From positions 1 to 64,000 of the forward strand of contig CAJNOL010000706.1 of the NCBI GenBank assembly GCA_905250125.1: 64,000 nucleotides of DNA, read 5' to 3'. Under the pieces are notes generated by a model that worked only from the letters and a program-made list of their open reading frames with translations, was not told where the DNA came from and made no database searches. Below, in pieces: positions 1-12,175 of this stretch. Positions within the stretch are counted from its first letter, which is position 1. Each line of letters starts with the position of its first letter. The translations under genes and the position numbers were made by a program. The stretch is from Rotaria sordida. Lineage: Eukaryota; Rotifera; Eurotatoria; Philodinida; Philodinidae.

Positions 1-2364
1 GAAGATCAAATCAAAATCTTTCATGTCGCTGTTTCAATCATCAAAGAGTCAAACTTGAATAGTTTTTGTGTAATAACATTTTTCCCATGGAAGTGTATGT
101 TGTTGAAAGACATATTTATTGGTAGCCATTATTATTAACTGTCTGCTTGTTGTAGGTAAATAAAAATTTTTTTCGTTTGCAAAAAATATGATATAAGGAA
201 GAATTTTTCTTTTTACAACAAACTATAGAAGGTGAGTTCTGCATAAATAATGTCATTTTATTTACGGTGAGAGTAGTAGATAGTAATTAGTAGGATTTTC
301 TTTAAAAGTATATCTTTTACTGCCAAATTTAAAACAGAAGGATGTGTTCATTTCAATTTCTTTTTTGCTAAATGAGTTTGACAGATTTAAGATATGCAGG
401 AGTGTCTCAACGCTACAAGGATCCAGTGGTCAACATGTCACGATGTAGTGTTTCCGATCTTTTTGATTGGTAGATGAGCTCTGAGAAAATATAGATACAG
501 GAAGGGAATCATTCACAATTCACCGCTTGAGAATTCACGATAGGTATCATCTATTCCTCAAACGCATAACTTTACTTTAAGATAAAATAGAATTTATAAT
601 TAAACGTGTTTCTTCATTGATGGAATATGAAAGAAACATTTTTCTCTAAACTTGAATTTCAATAAAGCAAAGTTTAAAGTTCGAAAGATAAAAAATTATA
701 CATTCAGCATTTATTTCTAACAGAGACCGAAAATTGATTGACTACTACAGCTTGATCATATCAAAGTCTCTGACGTTCAGTCGAACGATGTTGTACCTTT
801 AAGGTGAGTTATCGACAATCGAATTTCTCGTACAAGAATACATTTGCTTCCGCAACTTTTCTAGGGTAAAATGACTCTTATTGTTATTCTAATTGTTATT
901 GTGATCATTGTCATTGTATATTTTTTTTCTCAAGAATAAACGATAAAAATCTATTGTATTACTACAAGTTTTCAGATAATTACTCAATATATGTACGTTG
1001 ATAAACACATCCAGAGTCTACAAAGGGAAGTAAACTACTCCCTTTCTAAACATACCCGATGCTGAGACTACACATTCGATTCTTTGTTCTTATTATAGAT
1101 TAATTAAACAAAAACTCAGCATTGTGACTTATCACTTCAGCAATATTGACTAGACTTATTATTGATACAAAATGGTGGAGAAACATCGCTCTTTTTTCAG
1201 TTAATTACAAACGATGACTGATATTTTAACATAGGCTGCGATACATGTGGCATGAGTTCTTATTTACCATTGAAGCGGTTCCATCATGGTTCAGTTTTCA
1301 GTACCGTATGGACGATCCTGTAAGTTTTTGTCAATTAATGACAATCAATCATTTGCCAGACGTCAGATATACGCTCGTAATAGAGCGACGTCCCATACTA
1401 TAGAAATCAATGAAAGCGTGAATTTTTCAAGATGTCAACAGTCAACTAAAAAATGTACCTTTCTCAATTACGTAAGATATTTTAGATATAGAGTCGGATT
1501 TTTTTTCTGAATCTATTCACTTTCCTAGTCCAGAATATAGGTGTGGATTGGGAGAAGATCACACTCTTATTTGCATAGATGATCTCATTATGTTTCGTCA
1601 TTCATTCATTTCTGATCATTACACTACACGGTGACGTGTTGAAAAGAACACACTCCGATGGACAATAGGAATAGTTCAACAAAAGTATGCTGATAGTACA
1701 ATAAACGATTGAAATATTCCAAAAACTCTGACCCTCTTCAACAACAACTCTTAATATACAAAAATTGCTACTGTTTGTATCGACATGACTTCAATAAAGA
1801 TGTTCAACATATCATTCATTCGATTTGTGAAATGAAAACTATCGAGAGATGAATTAATCGATAAAATAATGATATCAATTAAGTGATAGTTTGATCGGAG
1901 AATCAAAATTCGCATCTTTTTTTTCTATGTTGAGAGTACTGATTTCTGAAATTCATATCCATTTAGTCATTGTTGTTCTTTTTCAATAGGCAAATGAACA
2001 ACTCTTTATTAATAAAAAAGACATTGGAGAAGTGTCGAAGAGCATTTTAAATTACTTAATGATGACTTCTGTAAGATACTTGTCTCAACTATAATACTCT
2101 TCATTTTTTATTTCAAAATAGTGAAGTTTTCCAGATAGGTGGTAGACGTATTCCACATATTTCAGTGCAGATACTCAAAAAATACTGTAAACCATATTTT
2201 ATTTGAATGTTTTTCCAAAGTATAGTTATTCTATGGTTTTGTTTTCCAGAGATATGATAGACAGTTATTATATATCATTGAAATCAGTCGTCGAAACGAA
2301 TATTCTTGGCATTTATATTAGTTGTAGATGATGTGAAACTTTGAAAATATGAATATATTGGCTA
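1..2364. other. Gene-poor AT-rich stretch
   Basis: I see no gene I can support here. Short open frames near 1286-1510 (plus) and 1504-1640 (plus) contain a few cysteines but show no recognisable domain and no convincing splice sites. The stretch lies downstream of the last exon of the first F-box gene. I looked for a decayed third F-box copy and did not find one. Confidence 0.5.
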
Positions 2365-4795
2365 TTAATGGAGTAAGACTGCATTTGGAAAGACACTAGT
2401 AAAGATTGGGATTATATCCATTATGATGACTGGATCAGTCTTGTTCTCGTAAGATAATAGAGAAATAGTTTTGAGACGATTGAAAATCGATCTTAACTGC
2501 TTGTCTGTATTTAGTAATTTACGTAATTTTTTGCCTAATTGCATCTTCATTTTATTGTTTATCCATGATAGATGTAACTCGTTCACATTTGGTGCCAATA
2601 TGAGCCACATAATCAATGTCATTGCATCTAATCTATCAAGGTCATATGAATGAATATCAAGACATTTGACACGAGTCAGAACTGTTGCCATCGATTGAGA
2701 CTTGACCAACTACAATACAATGAAGTTCACAATTGAGATGAGAAAGAATCACTAATAGTTATGTGATCTTCTTTTTGCATTATTACATAAAGGATCATTT
2801 CGAGAGAGAGATAGCAAAGATTTTTTTCAACAAGTCCTGGCCCGCAATCAACAGATTTTAAAAGAAAAACTTCTATTTTCTAGAAAACCTTTCGAAATGC
2901 TAAGGACATAATTTTTGCAAAAACTATGACTTTATTGCTTTATCACACCTAAGTAGAACAAAACTTTTTATAGTTCGAAATTTAGGCTCTCTTGAAAAAT
3001 ATACGTTTGTATGACATTAAACTTTCATAAATTTATCTTGATCTCTGTCCCTCCTATCTCTATTTTCATCCTCGAGATGATCAAGATGCTCATATGAACG
3101 AAAGTCATGATAGAAACTCACCTGCTCGATCGATAGGGTATATGGCAAAGCTAATTTCCAATAGTTACAACTCAGTTGTTGATTGCTTGAACGAAAGACA
3201 TGTTCCAATACACGTAACAAGTTCATCGTTATCGGTTGTTGACTATTGTTGAAAACCTCGATGGATCTCACATTGGTGAAGTAAATAAGTGGTGAATCAA
3301 GTTGACCTTTATTCAATCGCCAGACTTTTAAATTAGGCGAAAGTCTCAAAGACATAGGATAAGTACACGGCATCGAACTAATACATATGTGATCATAATC
3401 ATCTTGTAGAATGAGCACAGGTGGTTGACGATCATCAAGCCACCAGTCACTCTGAAATTGTTTTAATTGGTCTGCAATGATGATTTCTCTACTCTGATAT
3501 TTGATAACAAATTGTAATTTCTGCAGACGTTGACATGGTTTAACTAATGCCTCAAGATGTCGTCCATTCAAAAGAAAATTATTAGTATGAACTATCAAAG
3601 TCAGCTGTTCCAACGACGATTGATAAGATTTAATCAATATTTCAAAAGGAATTCGATACGAATCATCCAAATCATCATCATCATCATCATCATCATCGGT
3701 ACAAATAATATCTAATTTAGTGAGATGTGTGGGTCGAGGAATTAGAGCTGCAAGAGTTGAATAATTCGAAAGGATATGACTTGGTCGGAGACGCTTAATC
3801 TTGAGACCGATTAAATTAGGAGCGAGAATGCAAAGACACAGTAGATCATTTTCCGTACAAACATCGGCCGATAAACGCACCATAGCTGGACAAGGAAAAG
3901 AATTGGTCATTTCATCAACCTACAACGAATCATATTCAAGAAATGATCAAGAGACGTTGATCTGACTCATACACACACCTGTTCTTCTTCAGTAATCCAT
4001 GCCCTACTACTACTGAACGGCGAGTATTTATCGATTCTTTCCGGAGGTAACATTTTAGATAGTCGAAGTACATTCAAACATGACATAATTGCTCCTATTG
4101 CTGAATAATATGTGACGTGCAATTCGACAATTGAGGGAGAATCATATTTCAAGATAATTGAACGAAGATTGACGAATAAATGTGTACAAGAAAAGGCATT
4201 TGGTACTGATGTAACATCCAAAAAGAGTGTTTCAATGACATTTTCGATGTGTGGCATCGAAGTGAGAAACCAATTTCGTGATATCTTTGGAGGAAGACAA
4301 AATTGACGTACCGATTGGATAACAATCGAATTGAAGCGCCAATTGAGATCAATGAATGCTTGAACAAGATCGGGCGAACTCAGATAAGAAATAATTATAA
4401 ATAAGAGCTCGTTTGGTAAAGTTTCCAGATTACTACTCAACGATAATATAAAACAAACAAGCCTTTTATAAATCATCTTACCTTCTTGCAATAATCACAT
4501 TTGTCTGTTGTCTCTGAGTACTCACGATATTCATTTGATGGAGACAATGTTGTATGAGATGACTGTCTGATATCGCTCTGGTAGCAACGCATTGATTGTT
4601 AGACGTAGAAACTTGAAAGGATAAGTTGCTTTGATCTTCGTGTTCTAGTTTCAGCCGTTTACTGATCCGATGATCTTTATCTTCTTCAAATAAAAGAAGA
4701 AGCATTCAAGAGAATAATGAGTAAAGAATAGTACCTAAATTCTTCCGGCAGTCGGTACATGACACCTTCATTGCCTGATTCTCAGTTGAATTCAT
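2365..4795 (-). CDS. F-box protein, tandem copy 1
   Basis: Five exons on the minus strand: 4795-4735, 4683-4482, 4432-3979, 3919-3122 and 2709-2365, giving 619 residues with all phases consistent. Residues about 70-115 form an F-box (core ETLPNELLFIIISYL). F-boxes bind Skp1 and recruit substrates to SCF ubiquitin ligases. The rest is leucine-rich and irregular, with repeated PNL and LxxLxL segments like degenerate leucine-rich repeats, so a substrate-binding role is inferred. A run of nine Asp (about 227-235) is coded by a GAT microsatellite. A 61-base first exon carries a CxxC motif. The next gene is a paralogue with the same exon plan. No substrate can be named. The family assignment is good, the exact function unknown. 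Confidence 0.8.
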
Positions 4796-5113
4796 TATTT
4801 TAAAATCTGAAATTTGAAAACCGAACAAACATATAGTTATTTTCGATATTGGCATCGCATTATTTCGATGTTATTTTCTTTGAATTAGAAAATTGTCGAA
4901 TGAAATAACATCACATATATTATGTATAAATTTTAGATTCAATATTGAGTCACGTTGTGACGGCTTTTCAAAGCATGAAAAGTGGAACTGTTTTATTCCA
5001 CAAGTTGAAAAAAATGGCGATCTATACACTGAGCAGTAACACTAATCACGTGTAGAGAAAAAAAATAGTAAGGGCAACTAATTAAAAGAAAGACAAATGA
5101 GAGATGACAATTG
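4796..5113. other. Spacer between F-box paralogues
   Basis: About 320 bases separate the 3' end of copy 2 from the start codon of copy 1. It must hold the promoter of copy 1 and the polyadenylation region of copy 2. I see no clear TATA or other named element. Confidence 0.5.
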
Positions 5114-7806
5114 TCAGACAATGTCAGCTTTTGAAAAAATTTGAGAAAAGTTGACAAGAAGATTCGGGTCGATCTCATCATCACTATGGTAATAACACGA
5201 AATAACCTTGACTTGCCTAATTCGATCAAGAATCGGTTTGATACATTCGTCGATCTTCAATAATGTATTCAGTTCTTTTGCCAATGTCTTTTTGGCAGTG
5301 TCACTCTTTTCACTCAAATTCAATTTCGTCACGTTGGGTGCCAATGAAAGCCATACAATCAATGTCATCGCATGTAATCCATTGAGCTTAGATGAACTCA
5401 AATCAAAATGTGTCACATGGGGCAATACTGGCATCACTGATTTGGTAGTCATGAACTACAAAAAAAACCATAATTTAATGACATGAACATTTCTTTTGAT
5501 TTTAACATCTTCTAGATAAAATTTGAGAATGAGATCATAGAGTTTTAGTATTATTACTGGAGATAGGTCTTGATGAATTTATGAAAATCGAAGAAGGATA
5601 TATGTCCACGACTTGGTGGTCGAACATATTTTCTAGTCTTGATTAGCTGTTTTCGAGAAAATCGGTTTATAAAATTTTAAACTGAAATTTAGCCTGCAGG
5701 CATGTCAAGTTGCTATTAAAATTTTCTGAAATTTTCAACAAAAATGAATGTAAATTTCTTGAAACATTGAACTTTCAAAGCAAGAAGTATTTACTAAGGA
5801 AAAACATAGTTGGCAAGTGCAGCTGCCAATCTAATATTTCAAGAAATATACATTTGTTTTTATTGAAAATTCTAGAAAATTCTAGTAGCAACTTGACATA
5901 TCTACAGTCAAAAATTCAGATCAAAACTTTATTATTTGTTTTTTTTCCAAAAATAGCTGATCAGAGTTAGAAAATATAGTACATAAGTTATAATACAAAG
6001 TCGTAACTCATGAAACAGTTAGGGTAATTTCCTTGCTAAATTTTTTTTTTCAGTCAAAAATTTATGTCTGAGAATAAATTCAATTTCGTTTCTGTTAATA
6101 ATCATGCGACAGAGAAGGATTACCGGAACGAACCTGCGTAAAAAGTGACTCTTCATAGTTCAATGACCAATAGTCGAATTTCAGTATTTGATGATCTGAA
6201 CGAAAAATTCGATGAATGAAACGTAACAAATTGAAGTTGATTAGCTGCAAGCGATTGTTCTGGAAATGGATTGATCTCATTTTGGTAAAGCAGATAAGTG
6301 GTGAATTGAATTCTCCTTTATTCAATAGCCATCTTTGAGGATTGGTTGAAAATTTGAAAGTTACAGGAACAACACAGGGCATCGAACAAATCAACATTTC
6401 ATTATCATTGTTGTACAGCACAACGACTGGTGGTCGACAAGCATCCAACCACCATTCATTCTGAAAATGACTCAGTTGCTTTGTAGCATTGATCTTTTGA
6501 ATCTTACATTGAAAGACGAATTGTAATTTCTTAAGACGTCGACAGGGTTGAGTCAATGCTTGCAATTGTTTTCCATCGAAATTAAAGTGATCAGCACAAA
6601 TAATCAATGCCAAATGTTCGAGAGAATACTGACACAAACGAATTAATTCATCAATGGAACTCCAATATACTTCAGTGTCATTATCAATAGCAATATACAA
6701 TTGAGCTAGATGTGTGGGTCTGAAATTCAGAGTAGAAAGAGCTGAATAGTTCGAAAAGTCGTCATTTGCCTCGAGAGATAGAATCCAAAGCTGGATCAGA
6801 TTGGGCGCGAGAACACATAGAGAGCGTATGTCCTGTTCCGTACATTGTTGAATAGATAAACGCACAATAGCTGGACACGGTAAAGTATTCAAGATGGCTG
6901 CAGTCTAAAAATGATTACAATCCCAAGATATAATAAACAGAAGAAGGCTAACTCACACACCTGCTCGTAATTATCAAATCGATTTTGTTCAGGCCACCAT
7001 AAAAAAACATCGTCTGATTCTTCGAAAATCCAAATATTACAAATTCGAAGAATATTCAAACATGATACAATTGAACCGAGAGCAGAATAGTGTGTGACAT
7101 TCAATTCGACAGTGAAAGCAGACGAATGCTTCAGAATGATTGATTGAAGATTAAAAAATGCATGTGTACACGAAAAGATATGAGGCATCAAGTCGATATC
7201 CAAACAAATCGTTTCAATCATATTTTCAATACGTGGTATATATTTCATAAACCAAGCTAATGGTGTATCATTAGGTAGGATGAAATGACGGACAGAAATC
7301 AATATAATCCTATTCAATCGCTGATTGAGACCATGAAACGTTTGAACACGATTGGGCGAATTCAGATAAGATATTATCATGAACAATAGCTCATCGGACA
7401 ACGTTTCAAAACAACTATAAATTTGTCAGCGAGAAAAAAAAATAATCGCATTCACATGTTCGATATTAAAAAATAACATCTTTTATTCTTACCTATGAGA
7501 AACATTGTCATCGATACGATCGTTATGATCAAGTAAATCTTGAATGAGACAATTATGCCGTTTCTTAGCGACACCATGTGATAGAGCCTTGCCAGTTGTC
7601 GTCTGGTTGTTGGCTATTGGAAAGTGAATGATCAAGTTATTCTTTTCCACATCATCTATTTTCAGACGTTTTCTGCTTGAATCATTGTTATCTTTTAATC
7701 AAAAAGTAAGATATATTTTATCAGAAACTTGAGTGACAACAGTACCTGACTCATTTGTTGAGTGTTGGCCCGGGTTCAACGTCGTCTGATCATGAATAGC
7801 GTACAT
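5114..7806 (-). CDS. F-box protein, tandem copy 2
   Basis: Five exons on the minus strand: 7806-7746, 7691-7493, 7414-6961, 6904-6134 and 5455-5114, giving 608 residues. An in-frame TGA lies directly before the start ATG, which supports this start. The F-box (ETLSDELLFMIISYL) sits at about residues 69-114, followed by a long leucine-rich region matching copy 1 throughout. Shared blocks include APNL, PTHL and SLEHLAL versus SLEQLTL. Exon lengths are 61/199/454/771/342 here and 61/202/454/798/345 in copy 1, so the pair arose by duplication after the introns were in place. Intron 4 is longer here (678 versus 412 bases). The role is probably an SCF ubiquitin-ligase adaptor; the target is unknown. 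Confidence 0.8.
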
Positions 7807-8154
7807 TCAACCTCAAATCTGAAACACACATAAATGATCATTGAATTTTTTTATGCCTTAAAAAGAAACTAATCGACTTGCAGCATTGCAATTAAAAGGG
7901 ATTCAATGAAGTCAACTGTTTTTCCTTGACTAAACAATAGGTTTTTTTGAGTCGAAAAAACAAGCTGAATCATTTTACACACAATTTTTATCGTATTTCA
8001 TCATACATCATCTTTCTCGCCTATTCTGTTTTTACAAAAACGCCTTCTCACTTGTCTCAAACAGGTTTTTCTTTGCGCGGAAGAACGAAAAAAACATCGA
8101 TGAGTCACTTCACTAGTTGGATAAAACCAACGACACTGAAAAACATCAAAATAA
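7807..8154. other. Upstream region of F-box copy 2
   Basis: This stretch holds the presumed promoter of the second F-box gene and runs straight into the telomere-like G-strand tract. An open frame at 7947-8180 runs into that tract and is not supported as a gene. Confidence 0.5.
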
Positions 8155-8260
8155 GTGTGGGTGTGAGTGTGAGTTTGTGATGGATATGGGTGTGGGTGTG
8201 GGTGTGGGTGTGGGTGTGGGTGCGAATGTATGGATGGGTTTGAGTGTGTGAGTGTGGGTC
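8155..8260 (+). repeat. Interstitial telomere-like tract, G-strand
   Basis: This is a degenerate then perfect TGTGGG tract, with about six perfect consecutive units at 8186-8222 and degenerate TGTGAG/TGGG variants on both sides. TGTGGG is, from memory, the telomere repeat of bdelloid rotifers. The G-rich strand reads left to right, as it would at the right-hand end of a chromosome. Confidence 0.85.
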
Positions 8261-8277
8261 TGACATTTTATTTCATC

Positions 8278-8385
8278 TACACCCACACTCACACCCATCC
8301 ACACCCCCGCACCTCACACTCACATCCACACCCCCGCACCTCACACTCACATCCACACCTACACCCCACATCCACCCACACCCTC
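8278..8385 (-). repeat. Interstitial telomere-like tract, C-strand
   Basis: CACCCA/CCCACA-type variants run for about 108 bases only 18 bases after the G-strand tract, in the opposite orientation. Inside is a 27-base unit (starting CCACACCCCCGCACC) repeated twice in tandem, about 8300-8353. The order G-strand then C-strand is the arrangement expected of a head-to-head telomere fusion. Confidence 0.82.
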
Positions 8386-8800
8386 ATTAACTAATAGGTT
8401 CATCGGTATTCAGGAAATATTGATTGTTCTATTCTGTGAAACTGACTGTGCACATTTTCTACTTTGGAGAAATTGTTCTAGAGAAGCTTGGCTCTTTCTA
8501 ACAAAGATTCTTTCTACATAGTTTGAATATTTATTCAATAAGAATGAGGACTCAATTCAATGTTTTTTATCGATAAGAGAATGTCGTCATAAATCTTTCT
8601 GAATCAATACGGATCAAGAAACTACTTCCTCATGATGCTTTTTCCAAGACTATTGACGCTGCCGTATTACCTTCGCCGATTGGCATATCAAGAAGTGTTT
8701 GTGATGAATAAAGTCAATTTTGTCTAAAATAAAATTCGCAGAAATGACTCAGAGGAAGTAATGTAGAGGTAATTATGCATATAAATAACCATTGTTCGCA
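8386..8800. other. Upstream region of oxidase gene
   Basis: About 415 bases lie between the C-strand telomere-like tract and the start codon of the oxidase gene. No other coding signal is seen. A TATA-like ATATAAATA lies at about 8779-8787, close to the start codon, but I cannot confirm it as a promoter. Confidence 0.4.
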
Positions 8801-11236
8801 ATGATCAAACTACACTATATGCATTCTATGATACTTGTTCGATTTCTTTCGTTACTGATCCTCATAGTTGAGTGTATTCTCAGCCAAGAGTATGTTGATT
8901 CTCTCTCAGGAGGCAGCTGGCAAATTGTAGTTCCACAAAGTGGTGGTGGTGCGCGTGGAAAAAGTTTAGGTATGCAAACTGCTCATGCGGTGCTTCTCCC
9001 TTCCGGTCGCATTCTTCTGGCTAGTGGAAGTAGTTGGCGAAACCGTGGTCCCATTGAAACTTATCCGCACACGGCTGATCCTCAAAGTGGTCGTGGCATC
9101 TTTCGAGAAGAAGAAGATCCATTTCTTATCAACAAAATAGAAGACTATTATCAACTTGTGAACAATGTTGGGATCTATGATCCGAGCAAAAATACATTCT
9201 ATCGCATTCCACATCCAGAGCCCGTTCCTGATCCGAAATGGCCTGAACATTTTGCACCAAATGATTTCTTCTGTACAGGTCACTTGCATGTTCCTGATGG
9301 CAACGTACTGTTTGTCGGTGGCACACAATACTATTATCCGTTTCGAACAGGTCACCGAGCAACATACCTGTTTGATTGGCGAAAAGAAGTCCAAATTCGA
9401 TGGAACAACGTTGATTGGAGACGCATGCCCAGTGATGCATTTGTGAATGATTCGACGAATCCATGGATTTTTGCGGGTACGTGACTTTTAACAAACATTC
9501 ATTTGAATGTTATGATCATATTGACGATAGGATTAGCACTGATCGAACACTGATTATATGATTTCCCTTGTGTAGGTTTGATGGAACGAGGTCGATGGTA
9601 TGCCACACTGGTGCCATTGATTGACGGTCGTCTAGTTGTACTTGCCGGTTTCGTTGGCTTTGACAAAGGCTATCCAGCGATGTACGCCTTCGAAAACAAT
9701 GATTTCCTTGAATTTTTCGATGCTATATTGTTCAATGAATCGAATCCACAGAACGCATGGAAAAAAGTTCGTGTGAAATCGATCGTCAATGGACCCTTTA
9801 CCAATCTGATCAACCCTACTTTTCGACCGACGCCAGGTGTGAATTGTACGAGCCGTTGCATCACAGACAATCAGTTTGATGTATTCAAACTATACGAACA
9901 AGCCTATCTGACAGCGGAAGGACGCATCTATTTAACACGGGAAGGTGATTTTGTCAGCGCGAGAACTCACGATACTGCTTTTATGCGGAAAACAACGGCT
10001 ACCTATTACGTGCATGTTGACGGGTCTCGTCAAGCACCTAAAGTGTCATTTTCGCCGGGACCCAATAGATCTGAAAGTGTCTCATCGTATGGAACGACGA
10101 TTCTCGATCCAAATAGTAATCGGATTGCTCTTTTCGGTGGACAACCGACATCAGCTGGTACTTTTCTGTATCAATCCGACACTAGTCAAGGTAACGTAAA
10201 TCACTAAAATTGAGCTATTGTTACTATTCTTGCTTTCATTATTATAGGAAACCAACGTTTCACTGGAGGTCGTGGAAGCCGCAAGCTAGAACAATTTCAT
10301 GCTTCTATCTATGAATCGAATGGTGGTCACTGGACCTTAGAACCATCTTTTCTTGGTGAACATTCACAGGATGATCGAACCATGCACTATGCACTCCTAC
10401 TTCCCACTTCGCAAATTCTCATCATCAATGGAGCGAACTATGATTTTTATAGGTCGATCCATTATCCAATTTTATTAACACCACAATTTGATAATATCAA
10501 TGGCACATTTCTCGGCTACACGAAGAAGCGCATGAATGAAGGTGTTGAAGCTCGTCTTTATCATAATGTCGCTCTGCTATTACCAGATGGTCGTGTGTGG
10601 ATTTCTGGTGGCGGATCAGCTCGTGCTACGATTCATTATACGCCCTTGGCCCAGAAACCTCTTGTTGAGCACAACACTAGTTCATATGAACAACCATTGC
10701 CTGACACTTCCAATATCGATTTAGACGTGGAAATGTTTGACGATGGCCGACTGGCAAAAAATTCACGCGGTTCACTTAGTGTTCCTACCGAAACATGGAT
10801 AGCAGAAATCTTCAGTCCTCCCTATCTGTTTATCGACGGCAAAAGACGACCAGTGATCGTTTCGTTGGGTCATCCTCACAAGGTGAATTATCAATTTGAG
10901 AGTGTCATCGATGGAAAACGCTACTATTTACTTCGTAGCAATTCACAATACACTGTAAATTTAAACTATCTGCCGACACAATGTGCAAGTGGAACCAAAG
11001 AAAAGTTGGTTATGATCAAACTAGGATCAGCCACACATGGATGGGATAGTGGACAACGTCTAATCAATCTTTCCTTTACAAGAATGTCATCGACATCAGC
11101 TCTTTTACTGACAACACTCGATGCAAGAATAGCACTCATTGCACCTGCATTCTACATGATGTTCTATATGGATTGTATGGGAAAACCATCTGTTGCACAG
11201 ATAATACGATTTGATGATCAAGCTGTACAGCCATAA
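8801..11236 (+). CDS. Secreted glyoxal/galactose-oxidase-like copper radical oxidase
   Basis: Three exons, 8801-9476, 9576-10190 and 10248-11236, give 759 residues. A hydrophobic signal peptide (about 1-29) is followed by a kelch-type beta-propeller of the glyoxal oxidase family and a C-terminal immunoglobulin-like domain. All copper and radical-cofactor residues known from galactose and glyoxal oxidases seem present: Cys about 158 in FFCTGH, Tyr about 234 in GRWYAT, Tyr535-His536 in RLYHN and His about 694 in ATHGWD. The expected activity is oxidation of an alcohol or aldehyde with release of hydrogen peroxide; the substrate is unknown. The ATG at 8801 is preferred because it begins the signal peptide. 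Such genes are typical of fungi, plants and bacteria, so horizontal acquisition is likely but inferred. Telomere-like tracts flank it on both sides. Confidence 0.88.
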
Positions 11237-11273
11237 ATAGAACTTGTTTTTAACAAAAGTTGAATTGCGTTTT

Positions 11274-11609
11274 TTAAAAATAAACAAAGTATCTTGCCGC
11301 TGTTCCATTGTTCACATGTAAACTATTCTTAAAAGTAGAAATTGCCAACATTGATATTTGAGAATCAGTTGCGAAGCGAATAAGTAATCGCGTACAATAC
11401 TTCACACTAGACACATCATCCCACCGAGTTTTCTCTATGTAAGAACAAAGTGAATCAGTCTGATTGATCAATAAATCAAAGAGTGAAATAGCATCATCAG
11501 CGAGAGTGTCGTCGAAGAAAAAAAGTACTTTGTGAATGAGGAATTGAAATTGTGGATTGGAATCGTGAATCTGATTTGATAGCGATAAGGACGAAAGGTA
11601 ATCTATGTG
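11274..11609 (-). pseudogene. Orphan open frame, possible 3' gene fragment
   Basis: A minus-strand frame of about 110 codons (stop near 11274) reads as ordinary protein, with segments such as LFFFDDTLADDAISL and IEKTRWDDVSSVKYC. It has no obvious start and no recognisable domain. It converges on the oxidase gene with only about 40 bases between them. It looks like the C-terminal end of a larger gene cut off near the telomere-like tract at 11.8 kb. I do not recognise the family. Confidence 0.35.
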
Positions 11610-11776
11610 TCCCTGGAGTTTTTATGATTCTTCATATGAGTACTGAAGTAAAAGTTTCTGAATCAACACTTTACGTGTCGTGTAACACTGACTCTGAAGG
11701 TTGTGGATGTTGTCTAGGTAGAAGAATTGATGTGCTTGCCGGTGTAAATGAATCTTCTGGTTGACCGTAACCTCAC

Positions 11777-11836
11777 ATCGAAATCCACATCCGCATACAC
11801 TTCACCCACACCCACACCCACACCGAACCACACCCT
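11777..11836 (-). repeat. Third telomere-like tract, C-strand
   Basis: About four perfect CCCACA units lie at 11803-11826 within about 60 bases of degenerate variants, in C-strand orientation like the 8.28 kb tract. It lies about 560 bases past the oxidase stop codon. Confidence 0.7.
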
Positions 11837-11844
11837 AAAGTGTT

Positions 11845-12175
11845 AAATAACTGAATACTTGAAAGTAAGTTCAGAAACTGAATTGAAGTTTCCAATACTA
11901 TAGAATAGTTGAAAACTTGAATAATTGAATTGAATACTTGCATACTTGAATTCAACTTTCAGCTTTGACACTACTGGAAAAATCTTAACTGAAATGAAAA
12001 AAAATGATTTTATTATTCTTTACATGCTTCTTATTGCATGCATCATATTGCCTGTAAAATGTGTTGAATGAATTAGTTTGCAAATCATTGGTTACCAAAT
12101 ATAACTGATTCGTAGTTTTCTTCGAAAACGAAAAAGATATATTTATTTAACAATAAAATTTTCCATGTTGCTTTA
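11845..12175. repeat. AT-rich degenerate short repeats
   Basis: Variants of GAATACTTGAA and TAGTTGAA recur about every ten bases between roughly 11848 and 11955, immediately after the telomere-like tract. The remainder to 12175 is plain AT-rich 3' flank of the His-rich gene. Confidence 0.45.

Noticed and set aside
1560-1640. A short IDDLIMF-like phrase resembling a reverse-transcriptase active site
   Set aside because: Isolated phrase with no neighbouring domain motifs, no ends and no repeats; chance is the simplest explanation.
8155-8385. CRISPR array, because of short spaced repeats
   Set aside because: Units are contiguous six-base telomere-like repeats without unique spacers, in a eukaryotic context.
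8966-9494. Long minus-strand and second-frame open frames over the oxidase gene
   Set aside because: They overlap an exon with clear protein homology and are shadows of it.
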